Translations under genes and position numbers: made by a program
Assembly: GCF_900107155.1 (NCBI RefSeq)
Contig: NZ_FNOX01000001.1
Span: 62,001 to 126,000 of the forward strand
Direction: 5' to 3'
DNA: 64,000 bases
DNA from: Pseudomonas salomonii
GTDB taxonomy: Bacteria; Pseudomonadota; Gammaproteobacteria; Pseudomonadales; Pseudomonadaceae
Shown: piece after piece, positions 39,194 through 49,664 of the stretch
Position numbering within the stretch: position 1 is the stretch's first letter
Layout: the number at the start of each line of letters is the position of its first letter
The notes under the pieces: generated by a model
Database searches by the model: none
What the model was told of the DNA's origin: nothing
What the model saw: only the letters and a program-made list of their open reading frames with translations

Positions 39194-42025
39194 ATGACCG
39201 ACTATAAAGCCACGCTAAACCTTCCGGACACCGCCTTCCCAATGAAGGCCGGCCTGCCACAGCGCGAACCGCAGATCCTGCAGCGCTGGGACAGTATTGG
39301 CCTGTACGGAAAGTTGCGCGAAATTGGCAAGGATCGTCCGAAGTTCGTCCTGCACGACGGCCCTCCTTATGCCAACGGCACTATCCACATCGGTCATGCG
39401 CTGAACAAAATTCTCAAGGACATGATCCTGCGTTCGAAAACCCTGTCGGGTTTCGACGCGCCTTATGTTCCGGGCTGGGACTGCCACGGCCTGCCGATCG
39501 AGCACAAAGTCGAAGTGACCTACGGCAAGAACCTGGGCGCGGATAAAACCCGCGAACTGTGCCGTGCCTATGCCACCGAGCAGATCGAAGGGCAGAAGTC
39601 CGAATTCATTCGTCTGGGCGTCCTCGGCGAGTGGGACAACCCGTACAAGACCATGAACTTCAAGAACGAGGCCGGTGAAATCCGCGCCTTGGCCGAAATC
39701 GTCAAAGGCGGTTTCGTGTTCAAGGGCCTCAAACCCGTGAACTGGTGCTTCGACTGCGGTTCGGCCCTGGCAGAAGCGGAAGTCGAGTACGAAGACAAGA
39801 AGTCCTCGACCATCGACGTGGCCTTCCCGATCGCCGACGACGCCAAGCTGGCCCAAGCGTTTGGCCTGTCGAGCCTGCCAAAACCTGCAGCCATCGTGAT
39901 CTGGACCACTACCCCGTGGACCATTCCGGCCAACCAGGCGCTGAACGTGCACCCGGAATTCACCTACGCCCTGGTGGACGTCGGTGATCGCCTGCTGGTG
40001 CTGGCTGAAGAAATGGTCGAAGCCTGCCTGGCACGCTACGAACTGCAAGGTTCGGTCATCGCCACCACCACCGGCACCGCGCTGGAACTGATCAACTTCC
40101 GTCACCCGTTCTACGACCGTCTGTCGCCGGTGTACCTGGCTGACTACGTGGAATTGGGTTCGGGTACTGGCATTGTTCACTGCTCGCCGGCTTATGGCGT
40201 GGATGACTTCGTCATCTGCAAGAAGTACGGCATGGTGAATGACGACATCATCAACCCGGTGCAGAGCAATGGCGTGTACGTGCCGTCGCTGGAGTTCTTC
40301 GGCGGCCAGTTCATTTTCAAGGCCGACCAGGCGATCATCGACAAGCTGAGCGAAGTCGGTGCGTTGGTGAAATCCGACACCATCAAGCACAGCTACATGC
40401 ACTGCTGGCGTCACAAAACCCCGCTGATCTACCGCGCCACCGCGCAGTGGTTTATCGGCATGGACAAAGAGCCGACCAGCGGCGACACCCTGCGTGTGCG
40501 CTCGCTCAAAGCCATCGAAGAGACCAAGTTCGTCCCGGCCTGGGGCCAGGCGCGCCTGCACTCGATGATTGCCAACCGCCCGGACTGGTGCATCTCCCGC
40601 CAGCGTAACTGGGGCGTGCCGATCCCGTTCTTCCTGAACAAGGAAAGCGGCGAGCTGCACCCACGCACCGTCGAGCTGATGGAAGCAGTGGCGCTGCGCG
40701 TTGAACAGGAAGGCATCGAAGCCTGGTTCAAGCTGGACGCTGCCGAGCTGTTGGGCGACGAAGCGCCGCTGTACGACAAGATCAGCGACACCCTCGACGT
40801 GTGGTTCGACTCCGGCACCACCCACTGGCACGTGCTGCGCGGTTCGCACCCGATGGGCCACGCCACCGGCCCGCGTGCCGACCTGTATCTGGAAGGCTCG
40901 GACCAACACCGTGGCTGGTTCCACTCGTCGCTGTTGACCGGCTGCGCCATCGACAACCACGCGCCGTACCGCGAACTGCTGACCCACGGCTTCACCGTCG
41001 ACGAGACGGGCCGCAAGATGTCCAAGTCGCTGAAAAACGTGATCGAGCCGAAAAAGATCAACGACACCCTGGGCGCCGACATCATGCGTCTGTGGGTCGC
41101 GTCGACCGATTACTCGGGCGAAATCGCCGTGTCGGACCAGATCCTGGCCCGCAGCGCCGATGCTTACCGCCGTATCCGTAATACCGCACGCTTCCTGCTG
41201 TCGAACCTGACCGGTTTCAACCCGGCCACCGACATCCTGCCGGCCGAGGACATGCTCGCCCTGGACCGTTGGGCCGTGGACCGTACCCTGTTGCTGCAGC
41301 GCGAGTTGCAGGAACACTACGGTGAATACCGCTTCTGGAACGTGTACTCCAAGATCCACAACTTCTGCGTGCAGGAGCTGGGTGGTTTCTATCTCGATAT
41401 CATCAAGGACCGCCAGTACACCACCGGCGCCAACAGCAAGGCGCGCCGCTCGGCGCAGACCGCGCTGTACCACATCTCTGAAGCGCTGGTGCGCTGGATC
41501 GCGCCGATCCTGGCCTTCACCGCCGACGAACTGTGGGAATACCTGCCGGGCGAGCGTAACGAGTCGGTGATGCTCAACACCTGGTACGAAGGCCTGACCG
41601 AATTGCCGGCCAACTTCGAACTGGGCCGCGAGTATTGGGAAGGCGTAATGGCCGTCAAGGTTGCGGTGAACAAGGAGCTGGAAGTTCAGCGCGCGGCCAA
41701 GGCCGTCGGTGGCAACCTGCAAGCCGAAGTCACCCTGTTTGCCGAGGAAGGCCTGACCGCCGACCTGGCCAAGCTGAGCAACGAACTGCGCTTCGTGCTG
41801 ATCACCTCGACTGCAAGCCTGGCACCGTTTGCCCAGGCCCCTGCGGACGCAGTGGCCACCGAAGTACCGGGCCTCAAGCTCAAAGTGGTCAAGTCGGCCT
41901 TCCCCAAGTGCGCCCGTTGCTGGCACTGCCGTGAAGACGTCGGCGTGAACCCGGAGCATCCGGAAATCTGCGGCCGTTGCGTGGACAACATCAGCGGTGC
42001 TGGCGAGGTTCGCCACTATGCCTAA
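39194..42025 (+). CDS. ileS: Isoleucyl-tRNA synthetase
   Basis: Charges tRNA-Ile. The 943-residue class I enzyme has the HIGH motif (HIGHALNK near residue 65), the editing domain with [13 protein letters not shown], the KMSKS motif (KMSKSLKN near residue 605) and a C-terminal zinc site ([10 protein letters not shown] and CGRCV). This is the IleS1 type, expected to be mupirocin-sensitive. The lspA start overlaps its last eight bases, giving the classical ileS-lspA coupling. Confidence 0.98.
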   Translation: MTDYKATLNLPDTAFPMKAGLPQREPQILQRWDSIGLYGKLREIGKDRPKFVLHDGPPYANGTIHIGHALNKILKDMILRSKTLSGFDAPYVPGWDCHGLPIEHKVEVTYGKNLGADKTRELCRAYATEQIEGQKSEFIRLGVLGEWDNPYKTMNFKNEAGEIRALAEIVKGGFVFKGLKPVNWCFDCGSALAEAEVEYEDKKSSTIDVAFPIADDAKLAQAFGLSSLPKPAAIVIWTTTPWTIPANQALNVHPEFTYALVDVGDRLLVLAEEMVEACLARYELQGSVIATTTGTALELINFRHPFYDRLSPVYLADYVELGSGTGIVHCSPAYGVDDFVICKKYGMVNDDIINPVQSNGVYVPSLEFFGGQFIFKADQAIIDKLSEVGALVKSDTIKHSYMHCWRHKTPLIYRATAQWFIGMDKEPTSGDTLRVRSLKAIEETKFVPAWGQARLHSMIANRPDWCISRQRNWGVPIPFFLNKESGELHPRTVELMEAVALRVEQEGIEAWFKLDAAELLGDEAPLYDKISDTLDVWFDSGTTHWHVLRGSHPMGHATGPRADLYLEGSDQHRGWFHSSLLTGCAIDNHAPYRELLTHGFTVDETGRKMSKSLKNVIEPKKINDTLGADIMRLWVASTDYSGEIAVSDQILARSADAYRRIRNTARFLLSNLTGFNPATDILPAEDMLALDRWAVDRTLLLQRELQEHYGEYRFWNVYSKIHNFCVQELGGFYLDIIKDRQYTTGANSKARRSAQTALYHISEALVRWIAPILAFTADELWEYLPGERNESVMLNTWYEGLTELPANFELGREYWEGVMAVKVAVNKELEVQRAAKAVGGNLQAEVTLFAEEGLTADLAKLSNELRFVLITSTASLAPFAQAPADAVATEVPGLKLKVVKSAFPKCARCWHCREDVGVNPEHPEICGRCVDNISGAGEVRHYA

Positions 42026-42527
42026 AACCAGCCGTTTCGGACGTCTGGGTTGGCTCGTGCTGAGCGTGCTGGTCCTGGTCATTGACCAGGTCAGCAAGGC
42101 TCACTTCGAAGGCTCCCTGCAGATGTTCCAGCAGATCGTGGTCATTCCTGACTACTTCAGTTGGACCCTGGCCTACAACACCGGCGCCGCCTTCAGCTTC
42201 CTGGCTGACAGCGGCGGCTGGCAGCGCTGGCTGTTTGCCCTGATCGCTGTGGTGGTCAGTGCGGTGCTTGTGGTCTGGCTCAAGCGCCTGGGCCGCGATG
42301 ACACCTGGCTGGCAATCGCCCTGGCCCTGGTGCTGGGCGGCGCGCTGGGCAACCTGTACGACCGCATTGCCCTGGGCCATGTGATCGACTTTATTCTGGT
42401 GCATTGGCAGAACCGCTGGTACTTCCCGGCGTTCAACTTTGCCGACAGCGCCATCACCGTCGGTGCAATCATGCTGGCGTTGGATATGTTCAAAAGCAAG
42501 AAAACCGGAGAGACCGTCAATGACTGA
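42018..42527 (+). CDS. lspA: Lipoprotein signal peptidase
   Basis: Aspartic membrane protease that removes signal peptides from prolipoproteins such as LolB and BamD encoded in this window. The 169-residue protein has four membrane segments and the catalytic aspartates in the conserved NTGAAFSFL and GNLYDRI/HVIDFI regions. Starts at 42018 inside the ileS end and overlaps fkpB by eight bases. Globomycin target family. Confidence 0.97.
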   Translation: MPKTSRFGRLGWLVLSVLVLVIDQVSKAHFEGSLQMFQQIVVIPDYFSWTLAYNTGAAFSFLADSGGWQRWLFALIAVVVSAVLVVWLKRLGRDDTWLAIALALVLGGALGNLYDRIALGHVIDFILVHWQNRWYFPAFNFADSAITVGAIMLALDMFKSKKTGETVND

Positions 42528-42972
42528 TCAGGTATTGGCTGAGCAACGCATCGGCCAGAACACGGAAGTCACTTTGCATTTCGCATTGCGCCTGGAGAAT
42601 GGCGACACGGTCGACAGTACGTTCGACAAAGCCCCGGCGACCTTCAAGGTCGGTGACGGCAACCTGCTGCCGGGTTTTGAAGCGGCACTGTTCGGTTTCA
42701 AGGCCGGCGACAAGCGCACCCTGCAGATCCTGCCGGAAAACGCCTTTGGCCAGCCCAACCCGCAAAACGTGCAGATCATCCCGCGCTCGCAGTTCCAGGA
42801 CATGGACCTGTCGGAAGGCCTGTTGGTGATCTTCAACGATGCGGCGAACACCGAGCTGCCCGGCGTGGTTAAAACCTTCGATGACGCGCAAGTGACCATC
42901 GACTTCAACCACCCGTTGGCCGGTAAAACCTTGACGTTTGACGTTGAAATCATCGACGTTAAAGCGCTCTAA
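42520..42972 (+). CDS. fkpB: FKBP-type peptidyl-prolyl isomerase FkpB (SlpA)
   Basis: A 150-residue SlyD-like isomerase without the His-rich tail. It has TEVTLHFALRLENGDTVDSTFDK, the core GDGNLLPGFEAALFGFKAGD and the insert-in-flap region, ending DVEIIDVKAL. It starts inside the lspA stop (overlap of eight bases), and lspA-fkpB-ispH is a conserved order. Cytoplasmic, with a mild chaperone role. Confidence 0.95.
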   Translation: MTDQVLAEQRIGQNTEVTLHFALRLENGDTVDSTFDKAPATFKVGDGNLLPGFEAALFGFKAGDKRTLQILPENAFGQPNPQNVQIIPRSQFQDMDLSEGLLVIFNDAANTELPGVVKTFDDAQVTIDFNHPLAGKTLTFDVEIIDVKAL

Positions 42973-42991
42973 TTGGCCGTACGCGGTCTAA

Positions 42992-43084
42992 AATGTGGGA
43001 GCGGGCTTGCTCGCGAATGCGGTGGATCAGTCTAATAGTTCGGTGACTGACACTGCGCATTCGCGAGCAAGCCCGCTCCCACCT
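42992..43084. repeat. REP doublet (REPIN)
   Basis: Inverted palindromic units beginning AATGTGGGAGCGGGCTTGCT and ending CGCTCCCACCTT. It lies between fkpB and ispH, which are in the same direction, so unlike most copies it sits inside a co-directional gap and may separate the two transcripts. Confidence 0.92.
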
Positions 43085-43153
43085 TTGATCTTCATTGTCA
43101 GTTGAGTCAGCGTCAGACCTGGCTCAAGGTGGCTGCAAGACACGAGGCACAGC

Positions 43154-44101
43154 ATGCAAATCAAACTCGCCAACCCCCGTGGCTTCTGCGCCGGTGTGGA
43201 CCGGGCGATCGAAATCGTCAATCGCGCCCTGGAAGTGTTCGGGCCGCCGATTTACGTGCGCCATGAAGTCGTCCACAACAAATTCGTGGTTGAAGACCTG
43301 CGCGCACGCGGGGCTATCTTTGTCGAAGAACTCGACCAGGTGCCGGACGACGTTATCGTTATCTTCAGTGCCCACGGCGTGTCCCAGGCTGTCCGTACCG
43401 AAGCGGCTGGCCGTGGCCTAAAGGTGTTCGACGCCACCTGCCCGCTGGTCACCAAGGTACACATCGAAGTCGCGCGTTACAGCCGCGACGGCCGTGAGTG
43501 CATCCTGATCGGTCACGCCGGTCACCCGGAAGTCGAAGGCACCATGGGTCAGTACGACGCCAGCAATGGCGGCGCTATCTACCTGGTGGAAGACGAAAAA
43601 GATGTCGCCGAGTTGCAGGTTCAAAACCCGGATCGCCTGGCCTTCGTGACCCAAACCACGCTGTCGATGGACGACACCAGCCGTGTGATCGATGCCCTGC
43701 GCACACGCTTCCCGGCAATTGGCGGCCCACGCAAGGACGACATCTGCTACGCCACGCAAAACCGTCAGGACGCGGTCAAGCAGCTGGCCGACGAGTGCGA
43801 TGTGGTCCTGGTGGTGGGCAGCCCTAACAGCTCCAACTCCAACCGCTTGCGCGAACTGGCGGAACGCATGGCCACGCCGGCCTACCTGATCGACGGCGCC
43901 GAAGACATGCAGCGCAGTTGGTTCGATGGCGTTGAGCGCATCGGCATCACCGCAGGTGCTTCGGCTCCAGAAGTGCTGGTGCGTGGTGTGATCCAGCAAT
44001 TACAGGCCTGGGGCGCTACCGGCGCGGATGAATTGGCCGGTCGCGAAGAGAACATCACGTTCTCGATGCCCAAAGAGCTGCGGGTTCGCTCACTGCTCTG
44101 A
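43154..44101 (+). CDS. ispH: 4-hydroxy-3-methylbut-2-enyl diphosphate reductase
   Basis: Last MEP-pathway enzyme, reducing HMBPP to IPP and DMAPP with an Fe-S cluster. The 315-residue protein has the three cluster cysteines Cys12 ([12 protein letters not shown]), Cys96 ([12 protein letters not shown]) and Cys198 ([11 protein letters not shown]), and the catalytic His/Glu region [11 protein letters not shown]. Its 3' end overlaps the convergent pseudopilin gene by 47 bases. It pairs with ispE earlier in the window for the same pathway. Confidence 0.98.
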   Translation: MQIKLANPRGFCAGVDRAIEIVNRALEVFGPPIYVRHEVVHNKFVVEDLRARGAIFVEELDQVPDDVIVIFSAHGVSQAVRTEAAGRGLKVFDATCPLVTKVHIEVARYSRDGRECILIGHAGHPEVEGTMGQYDASNGGAIYLVEDEKDVAELQVQNPDRLAFVTQTTLSMDDTSRVIDALRTRFPAIGGPRKDDICYATQNRQDAVKQLADECDVVLVVGSPNSSNSNRLRELAERMATPAYLIDGAEDMQRSWFDGVERIGITAGASAPEVLVRGVIQQLQAWGATGADELAGREENITFSMPKELRVRSLL

Positions 44102-44630
44102 GTGCCACGGTGCCGGAGCTGCACAGCGCCTGCTCGGTGGCCTCACTGCGCAGGCTGATGCGCCCACTGGGCGCCAGCACCACTTGATAGCGGCTCTGTA
44201 CCGGGTCGGTGCCGCAGATGTGCACCGTACCGGCACGGAAGCCACCCCCCGCAAACACCGGTTCACCCAGCCCGCTGAAGCGTACCTGGTTCTTGACAGG
44301 CCCATTGCCCGCCATCATCACGCGCCCATTGCCCTGCCGTTCCAGCAGTATCCGGTTGTCGCTACCCGGCTCACCGCGCCCGCTTATATCCACGATGATT
44401 TGCCATCCTCGGCTCCAATCGTTCTCCAGCGCCTGAATGATCACTGGGCGATTGCGGGTGATTGCCTCAGTGCGCGCCAACCGCAGGCCTTCGGCAAGCG
44501 AGTGTGCCGCGCTGCGTTGCTGCTGCGACGCAAGCAAACCCTTGAAGGCAGGCACTGCCACGGTCACCAGGATGCCACCCAGTAGCAGGCCGAACAGAAG
44601 TTCGATCAGGGTGAAACCGCGTTGTTGCAT
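44055..44630 (-). CDS. GspH/FimT-family pseudopilin
   Basis: A 191-residue minor pilin with prepilin leader [14 protein letters not shown] (peptidase cleaves after Gly5, Glu10 is the +5 Glu), one hydrophobic helix and a GspH-type C-terminal domain ([15 protein letters not shown]). Closest to FimU/FimT of type IV pili. It is transcribed away from pilV-pilW-pilX-pilE across about 190 bp and overlaps ispH at its 3' end. Whether it is FimT or FimU cannot be settled by eye. Confidence 0.88.
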   Translation of the reverse strand: MQQRGFTLIELLFGLLLGGILVTVAVPAFKGLLASQQQRSAAHSLAEGLRLARTEAITRNRPVIIQALENDWSRGWQIIVDISGRGEPGSDNRILLERQGNGRVMMAGNGPVKNQVRFSGLGEPVFAGGGFRAGTVHICGTDPVQSRYQVVLAPSGRISLRSEATEQALCSSGTVALRAVSEPAALWASRT

Positions 44631-44822
44631 AGTCTGTCCCTCCACGGGCAAGGGTAAAAATGGGTTTGGAGACCTAGGTATAGCGCCCGGCGGCGGGGCT
44701 GGATGATGGCCTTTATGTCCAAAGTATTTCCCTTTGTTCCGATTGCGGCGCGGGGCAAGAACCGGCACTAGTCTTGGCTCGTACAGCAGTGCTGCGCTGC
44801 TTTTTTTTGGCCTTCGACACGG

Positions 44823-45320
44823 ATGACGACGGTAATGCTTGCCTGCCCGAACAGACTTTTTCCCTGCGCACTGCCTCGACAACAAACCGGTATGACCTTG
44901 ATCGAAGTGTTGGTGGCGGTGCTGATTCTCGCCATCGGGTTGCTGGGCGCCGCAATGACCCAGCTCAATGCACTCAAGTACACCGACAGTGCAAGGATGA
45001 CCAGCCAGGCCAGTTTCATTGCCTACGATATGCTCGATCGAATCCGCGCCAACTCAGGCGCCGACTACGCATGGGCACTCATGCAAAGCGCTCCCGCCAA
45101 TACCCCGACGGCCAGCGTGCGGGACCTGGACCTGCATGACTTCGAGGCCAATATCATCGGCTTCGGCGGCGAGGATGCCAAAGGCTCGGTGGTGATCAGC
45201 GGTGGCGAGGTAACGGTGAGCATCAGTTGGGATGACTCCCGTGGGGCGAATACTCGTGGGGCGCGGGAAACCTTCACCCTCACCAGCCGCATTGACGGCG
45301 AACCGCAGGCGCCCCAATGA
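44823..45320 (+). CDS. pilV: Type IV pilus minor pilin PilV
   Basis: Part of the minor-pilin complex that primes pilus assembly. The 165-residue product has a long leader ending QQTG/MTLIEVLVAVLILAIGLLG (cleavage after Gly, Glu at +5) and the family segment AAMTQLNALKYTDSARMTSQA. The start could be 44823 or the ATG at 44835; both leave a leader of 18-22 residues, longer than usual. pilW starts in its stop (ATGA). Confidence 0.9.
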   Translation: MTTVMLACPNRLFPCALPRQQTGMTLIEVLVAVLILAIGLLGAAMTQLNALKYTDSARMTSQASFIAYDMLDRIRANSGADYAWALMQSAPANTPTASVRDLDLHDFEANIIGFGGEDAKGSVVISGGEVTVSISWDDSRGANTRGARETFTLTSRIDGEPQAPQ

Positions 45321-46024
45321 GACGCTCTGTGCGTGGTTTCAGCCTGGTGGAGATGTTGCTCGCACTGGCGGTCGGGTTGCTGCTGGTACTGGGTGTCAGC
45401 CAGGTGGCGATAAGCGCTCGCGCGACTCACGCCAGCCAACAGGCCGCCATGGTGCTGCAGGATGATGCGCGGTTTGTGCTGGGCAAGATGATCCAGGATA
45501 TCCGCCAGACAGGCATGTTCGGCTGCCTGGCGACAGCCTCTATCGACAACGCACCGCCAGCCTTTTATCGACCTCTCGGCTGGGACTCTGCAGGCAGCGC
45601 CTGGTCGCTGACGCTGGTCACTGCCGAGGTTGCAGGCGAGGGCGGCACGCCAGACTGGACGGTGCTCTCTGACTGCCTCGGCACGGCCCAGGCCTACGCG
45701 GGGAGTTCACCGCCACCGATGCCGGGGCAGATCCGCTTTGCGCTGCGCCAACTCACCTACACCTATGAAACCGGGCAACTGAAGGTCAGTACCCCTGCGG
45801 CGCCGGCCAAGTCGGTGCTGTTGGACAACGTGCAGGCCTTCGACATCAGTTTCGGCGTGGCAGGCAAGCCAGGTTCGCCTCAGGTAGCGCGCTATGAATC
45901 CCGACCGGCGGATGAATCGCTGATCCGCAGCGTGCGCCTGCGGATGACGCTGCAAGACCCGGCCGGGCGTGTGAAAGACCAGGCCTACAGCGTCGTAGCA
46001 GCCCTGCGAAACCGGCTGGGGTAG
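45317..46024 (+). CDS. pilW: Type IV pilus minor pilin PilW
   Basis: A 235-residue PilW-family minor pilin with leader MRRSVRG/FSLVEMLLALAVG (Glu at +5) and a large C-terminal domain ending RSVRLRMTLQDP. Acts with PilV, PilX and PilE under the pilus tip. It overlaps pilV by four bases, and pilX follows six bases after its stop. Confidence 0.9.
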   Translation: MRRSVRGFSLVEMLLALAVGLLLVLGVSQVAISARATHASQQAAMVLQDDARFVLGKMIQDIRQTGMFGCLATASIDNAPPAFYRPLGWDSAGSAWSLTLVTAEVAGEGGTPDWTVLSDCLGTAQAYAGSSPPPMPGQIRFALRQLTYTYETGQLKVSTPAAPAKSVLLDNVQAFDISFGVAGKPGSPQVARYESRPADESLIRSVRLRMTLQDPAGRVKDQAYSVVAALRNRLG

Positions 46025-46030
46025 GGCGGC

Positions 46031-46555
46031 ATGTTCAATCATCAAGGGGTTTTTGCGCGGCAAACCGGCATGGTTTTGCTGATCAGCCTGGTGTTTCTGC
46101 TGATGCTGTCACTGATCGGCCTGGCATCAATGCAAGGGGCGGTGTCCCAACAAAAGATTACCGGCAGCGTTTGGCATCGAAACCAATCCTTCCAAAGCGC
46201 CGAAAGTGGCCTGCGGTTGGGGGAGTCGGTGATCCGACGGGCCGGCGCGACATTGCCGGTGTGTCGGGCAATCACCACCTGTGCGCCGCCGATGGAATCG
46301 GCGCGGGTGGTGGCGGCAGGCACACACCCTGTTTCGGCGGTCACTTGGGTTGCCCTGAAAGGCGGGCTATATGGCGTGCAATCCCTGGGAGTGGGCTTTG
46401 CGCTGGCGGGTTTGCCTGCCGGAACACCGGCCGCGTTGTACCGCGTGACCGCAGTTGGGAGCAGTGGCCAGGTGCGCACGGTGCTGGAGGCGGTCTATGC
46501 ACAGGCAGAGGGAGGCCTGAACGTTCATCGAGTCCTATGGCGACAACTTCAATAG
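46031..46555 (+). CDS. pilX: Type IV pilus minor pilin PilX
   Basis: A 174-residue protein with the PilX N-terminal motif RQTGMVLLISLVFLLMLSLIGLA followed by MQGAVSQQKITGSVWHRNQSFQSAE, typical of PilX. The motif lacks the +5 Glu, as in other PilX proteins. In P. aeruginosa pilY1 and pilY2 follow pilX; here pilE follows after only 14 bases, so pilY1 is missing from the cluster. Confidence 0.88.
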   Translation: MFNHQGVFARQTGMVLLISLVFLLMLSLIGLASMQGAVSQQKITGSVWHRNQSFQSAESGLRLGESVIRRAGATLPVCRAITTCAPPMESARVVAAGTHPVSAVTWVALKGGLYGVQSLGVGFALAGLPAGTPAALYRVTAVGSSGQVRTVLEAVYAQAEGGLNVHRVLWRQLQ

Positions 46556-46569
46556 TAAGGAGCATATCA

Positions 46570-46971
46570 ATGGGCAAGGATTGCCAAGGTTTTACCCTGA
46601 TCGAGTTACTGGGCACGGTCGCCATCATCGCGTTTTTGGCCGGGATTGCTTACCCCGCGTATACCGGGCAGGTGAAAAAAGCCTACCGCGCGCAGATCGT
46701 TGCACTGCTGACTGAGCAGGCGCAGCACCTCGAGCGTTTTTACACGCGCCACGGCACTTTTATTGATGCAGGCGGCGCCAGTGCCGGCAGTGATCACTAT
46801 AGAATCAGCACTGCGTTGAGCCCCGAGGCATTTACCCTGGTCGCCTCGCCTGCAGTGGGCGCCATCATGGCGAATGACCCTTGCGGTGAGTTCAGCTTGT
46901 CCAGCACCGGCGTACGCAGTAATCCGGGCGCGATACCTGAAATGTCGCGCCTTGCGTGCTGGGGGCAATGA
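46570..46971 (+). CDS. pilE: Type IV pilus minor pilin PilE
   Basis: A 133-residue pilin with leader [31 protein letters not shown] (cleavage after Gly7, Glu12 at +5), the conserved YTGQVKKAYRAQIVALLTEQAQHLERFYTRHG segment and Cys near the C terminus. AAGGAG precedes the ATG. It ends the pilV-W-X-E unit; thiO starts about 60 bases later and may be read from the same transcript. Confidence 0.9.
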   Translation: MGKDCQGFTLIELLGTVAIIAFLAGIAYPAYTGQVKKAYRAQIVALLTEQAQHLERFYTRHGTFIDAGGASAGSDHYRISTALSPEAFTLVASPAVGAIMANDPCGEFSLSSTGVRSNPGAIPEMSRLACWGQ

Positions 46972-47033
46972 TGAGAGTGCTGGATGAATGGGCGCCGGGT
47001 GCGCTTTTCCCTTTTTATCGGCTGGATCAAATG

Positions 47034-48143
47034 ATGGCTAAGCAACAGCAAGTGGTGATTGTGGGTGGCGGTGTTATCGGCTTGTTGACCGCGTTCAACC
47101 TCGCCACCGAGGGGCAGTCCGTGGTGCTGCTGGAGCGCTCCAGGCTGGGGCAGGAGTCTTCCTGGGCGGGTGGCGGTATCGTTTCGCCGCTGTACCCATG
47201 GCGCTACGGCCCGGCGGTCACCGCACTGGCCCATTGGTCGCAGGATTTTTACCCGCAGTTGGCACAGCGACTGTTTGCGGCCACCGGGGTTGATCCAGAG
47301 GTTCACACCACCGGCCTTTACTGGCTGGACCTGGAAGATGAAGCCCAGGCGTTGGCCTGGGCTGCCCGTGAAGGCCGGCCGTTGAGCAAGGTGGATGTGT
47401 CGGCCGCCCATGACGCCGTGCCGGTGCTGGGTGGTGGGTATTCCCAGGCGATCTTCATGGCGGACGTGGCCAACGTACGTAACCCACGTCTGGTCAAATC
47501 CCTCAAGGCCGCGCTGTTGGCGTTACCGGGCGTGACCCTTCATGAGCAGTGCGAAGTGGAGGGGTTCGTGATTGAAGGTGGCGACGTCGTGGGTGTGAAC
47601 ACCCCGGCGGGGCCAGTCCTGGGCGACCAGGTGGTGCTGGCGGCGGGTGCCTGGAGCGGCGAAATACTCGGCAAGCTGGGCCTGTCGCTGCCGGTGGAGC
47701 CGGTCAAAGGCCAAATGATTTTGTACAAATGTGCGTCGGATTTTTTGTCGAGCATGGTGCTGGCCAAGGGGCGTTATGCGATCCCACGGCGTGACGGGCA
47801 CATTCTGATCGGCAGCACGCTGGAGCACGAAGGGTTCGACAAGACCCCGACCGACTCTGCCCTGGAAAGCCTGAAGGCGTCGGCGGTGGAATTGATTCCC
47901 GCGCTGGCAGATGCCGAGGTCGTAGGCCACTGGGCCGGTTTGCGCCCCGGTTCACCGGAAGGTATCCCTTACATCGGTGAAGTACCCGGTTTCAAAGGGC
48001 TTTGGCTCAATTGCGGGCATTATCGCAATGGGCTGGTACTCGCGCCGGCATCCTGCCAACTGTTTGCTGACTTGCTGCTGGGCCGTACCCCTGTTATCGA
48101 CCCGGCGCCGTATGCGCCCGCCGGTCGGATCAACGCTGGATAG
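47034..48143 (+). CDS. thiO: Glycine oxidase ThiO (FAD)
   Basis: Oxidises glycine to iminoglycine, used for the thiazole ring of thiamine in many bacteria. The 369-residue DAO-family enzyme has the FAD motif VVIVGGGVIGLLTAFNLA, SWAGGGIVSPLYPWRYG and the C-terminal HWAGLRPGSPEGIPYIGE and GHYRNGLVLAP. Two adjacent ATGs (47031 and 47034) are possible starts. It lies next to pilin genes as PA4548 does. The convergent PP0621-type gene overlaps its 3' end by 14 bases. Confidence 0.92.
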   Translation: MAKQQQVVIVGGGVIGLLTAFNLATEGQSVVLLERSRLGQESSWAGGGIVSPLYPWRYGPAVTALAHWSQDFYPQLAQRLFAATGVDPEVHTTGLYWLDLEDEAQALAWAAREGRPLSKVDVSAAHDAVPVLGGGYSQAIFMADVANVRNPRLVKSLKAALLALPGVTLHEQCEVEGFVIEGGDVVGVNTPAGPVLGDQVVLAAGAWSGEILGKLGLSLPVEPVKGQMILYKCASDFLSSMVLAKGRYAIPRRDGHILIGSTLEHEGFDKTPTDSALESLKASAVELIPALADAEVVGHWAGLRPGSPEGIPYIGEVPGFKGLWLNCGHYRNGLVLAPASCQLFADLLLGRTPVIDPAPYAPAGRINAG

Positions 48144-48363
48144 ACTTCGGCCCTTGTTCCAGGTGCGCCTGGGTGCAGTACCACGCCTGCCGTGAACTGA
48201 GTGCGCGGTCCTGCGGCAGGTGCACGCCGCAGTGGGCGCAGCGCACCATCATGGCCGCGCCCGGCTCAGCGGAGCGCTGCTGTTTAGTCGCCGGGCTTTT
48301 GAATTTGCGCCAGAACCATACCGCGGCAGCAATGACGGCAATCCAGAACAGTAGACGAAGCAT
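48130..48363 (-). CDS. PP0621-family small membrane/zinc-ribbon protein
   Basis: A 77-residue protein with an N-terminal membrane segment (LRLLFWIAVIAAAVWFW), a basic linker, and a C-terminal zinc-ribbon-like pair of cysteines (CAHCGVHLP and YCTQAH). The family is conserved in pseudomonads with unknown function. It overlaps the thiO end by 14 bases and is followed in its own upstream direction by the bamD terminator region. Confidence 0.85.
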   Translation of the reverse strand: MLRLLFWIAVIAAAVWFWRKFKSPATKQQRSAEPGAAMMVRCAHCGVHLPQDRALSSRQAWYCTQAHLEQGPKSIQR

Positions 48364-48443
48364 GATGGGCAGTTTCTCGACAGGGAATGCGCCAGTTTAG
48401 CCAAGCGCGTGGCAAGCGCACAGTGCAATAACAAGGCGCCCAC

Positions 48444-48472
48444 AAAAAAGGAGCCTCGAGAGGCTCCTTCTT
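48444..48472 (-). terminator. Rho-independent terminator after bamD
   Basis: Palindrome AGGAGCCTC/GAGGCTCCT with A run and T run on the two sides, just downstream of the bamD stop on the minus strand; also able to stop leftward transcripts. Confidence 0.9.
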
Positions 48473-48489
48473 GATGACGCTGTGTGCAA

Positions 48490-49515
48490 TCAGTCAAACA
48501 CGCCGAAGGTCATGTAGCTGAACCACGAACGGTCTTCATTGTTGCCCAGGGCCTGCGGTGCTTCTTCTTCGATCACGTCGCCATTGGCGTCATGCGGCTT
48601 GAGCTCCGAAGGAATGGCTTCCTTGGCGTCCTGGAACTGCTTCATCACGTCCTGGTTGGCGCGGGTTTCGCCCGGCGGCAGCGGTGGACGGGAACTGATC
48701 AGGCCCAGGGTGTATTTGCTCAACCACGAACGGTTGTCTGCTTCAGCTACCCGAGGCACGAACTGGCCGTCTTTCAGGCTTGGGGAGTCCGGGTAGTTGA
48801 GCTTCAGGGTTTCCAGGCTGGTGGTTGCCAATGCATCCAGGTGCAAGGCCTGGTAAGCCTGGGTCATCACCGCCAGGCCATCACCCACGGATGGGGTTTC
48901 CTGGAAGTTCTCAACTACATAACGGCCACGGTTGGCGGCAGCTACATACGCCTGACGGGTCAGGTAGTAGTCGGCCACGTGAATCTCGTAGGAGGCCAGC
49001 AGGTTGCGCAGGTAGATCATGCGCTGCTTGGCGTCCGGCGAGTAGCGGCTGTTGGGGTAGCGGCTGGTGAGCTGGGCGAACTCGTTGAAGGAGTCGCGGG
49101 CAGCACCAGGGTCACGCTTGGTCATGTCCAGCGGCAGGAAGCGCGCCAGCAGGCCAACGTCCTGGTCGAACGAGGTCAGGCCCTTCATGTAGTAGGCGTA
49201 GTCCACGTTCGGGTGCTGCGGGTGCAGCCGGATAAAACGCTCGGCGGCGGACTTGGCAGCTTCCGGCTCCGCGTTCTTGTAGTTGGCGTAGATCAGCTCA
49301 AGCTGTGCCTGGTCGGCGTAGCGCCCGAACGGATAGCGCGACTCCAGGGCCTTCAGCTTGGCTGTGGCACTGGTGTAGCTATTATTGTCCAAGTCTTTTT
49401 GAGCTAATTGATACAGCTCGACTTCGCTCAGGTTTTCGTCGACGACTTCCTTTGTTGACGAGCAAGCAGCAGTCATGGCGAGGATGGCGATCAGCAGCAG
49501 GTGTTTCACTTGCAT
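48490..49515 (-). CDS. bamD: Outer-membrane assembly lipoprotein BamD (ComL)
   Basis: Essential lipoprotein of the BAM complex, binding BamA and inserting beta-barrels. The 341-residue product has lipobox LAMTAAC (Cys18), then five TPR-like repeats starting near [21 protein letters not shown], and a C-terminal extension of about 80 residues beyond the E. coli form, normal for pseudomonads. The start at 49515 gives the signal peptide; upstream frame is not conserved. It faces rluD across about 150 bp. Confidence 0.96.
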   Translation of the reverse strand: MQVKHLLLIAILAMTAACSSTKEVVDENLSEVELYQLAQKDLDNNSYTSATAKLKALESRYPFGRYADQAQLELIYANYKNAEPEAAKSAAERFIRLHPQHPNVDYAYYMKGLTSFDQDVGLLARFLPLDMTKRDPGAARDSFNEFAQLTSRYPNSRYSPDAKQRMIYLRNLLASYEIHVADYYLTRQAYVAAANRGRYVVENFQETPSVGDGLAVMTQAYQALHLDALATTSLETLKLNYPDSPSLKDGQFVPRVAEADNRSWLSKYTLGLISSRPPLPPGETRANQDVMKQFQDAKEAIPSELKPHDANGDVIEEEAPQALGNNEDRSWFSYMTFGVFD

Positions 49516-49664
49516 GGCGGCTTGCGTCCCTATGACGGCCGCTGTCTTGGGCGGGGCCGTCCTGTTATGATGAGCGCCCCGTTGAAAGCCTCGGGGCAAA
49601 AGACGCCGTATTTAACCACAAGCGCGCAGCCGAAACCAAAGGCTGTGCCACGCCTAGTCTGAGC

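Noticed and set aside
39215..42097. Long minus-strand open frame opposite ileS
   Set aside because: Mirror frame of a conserved synthetase gene with biased third positions; no recognisable protein.
44785..44812. AGCAG/CTGCT hairpin followed by a T run upstream of pilV
   Set aside because: Only a five-base stem; it could be an attenuator but is too weak to list as a terminator.
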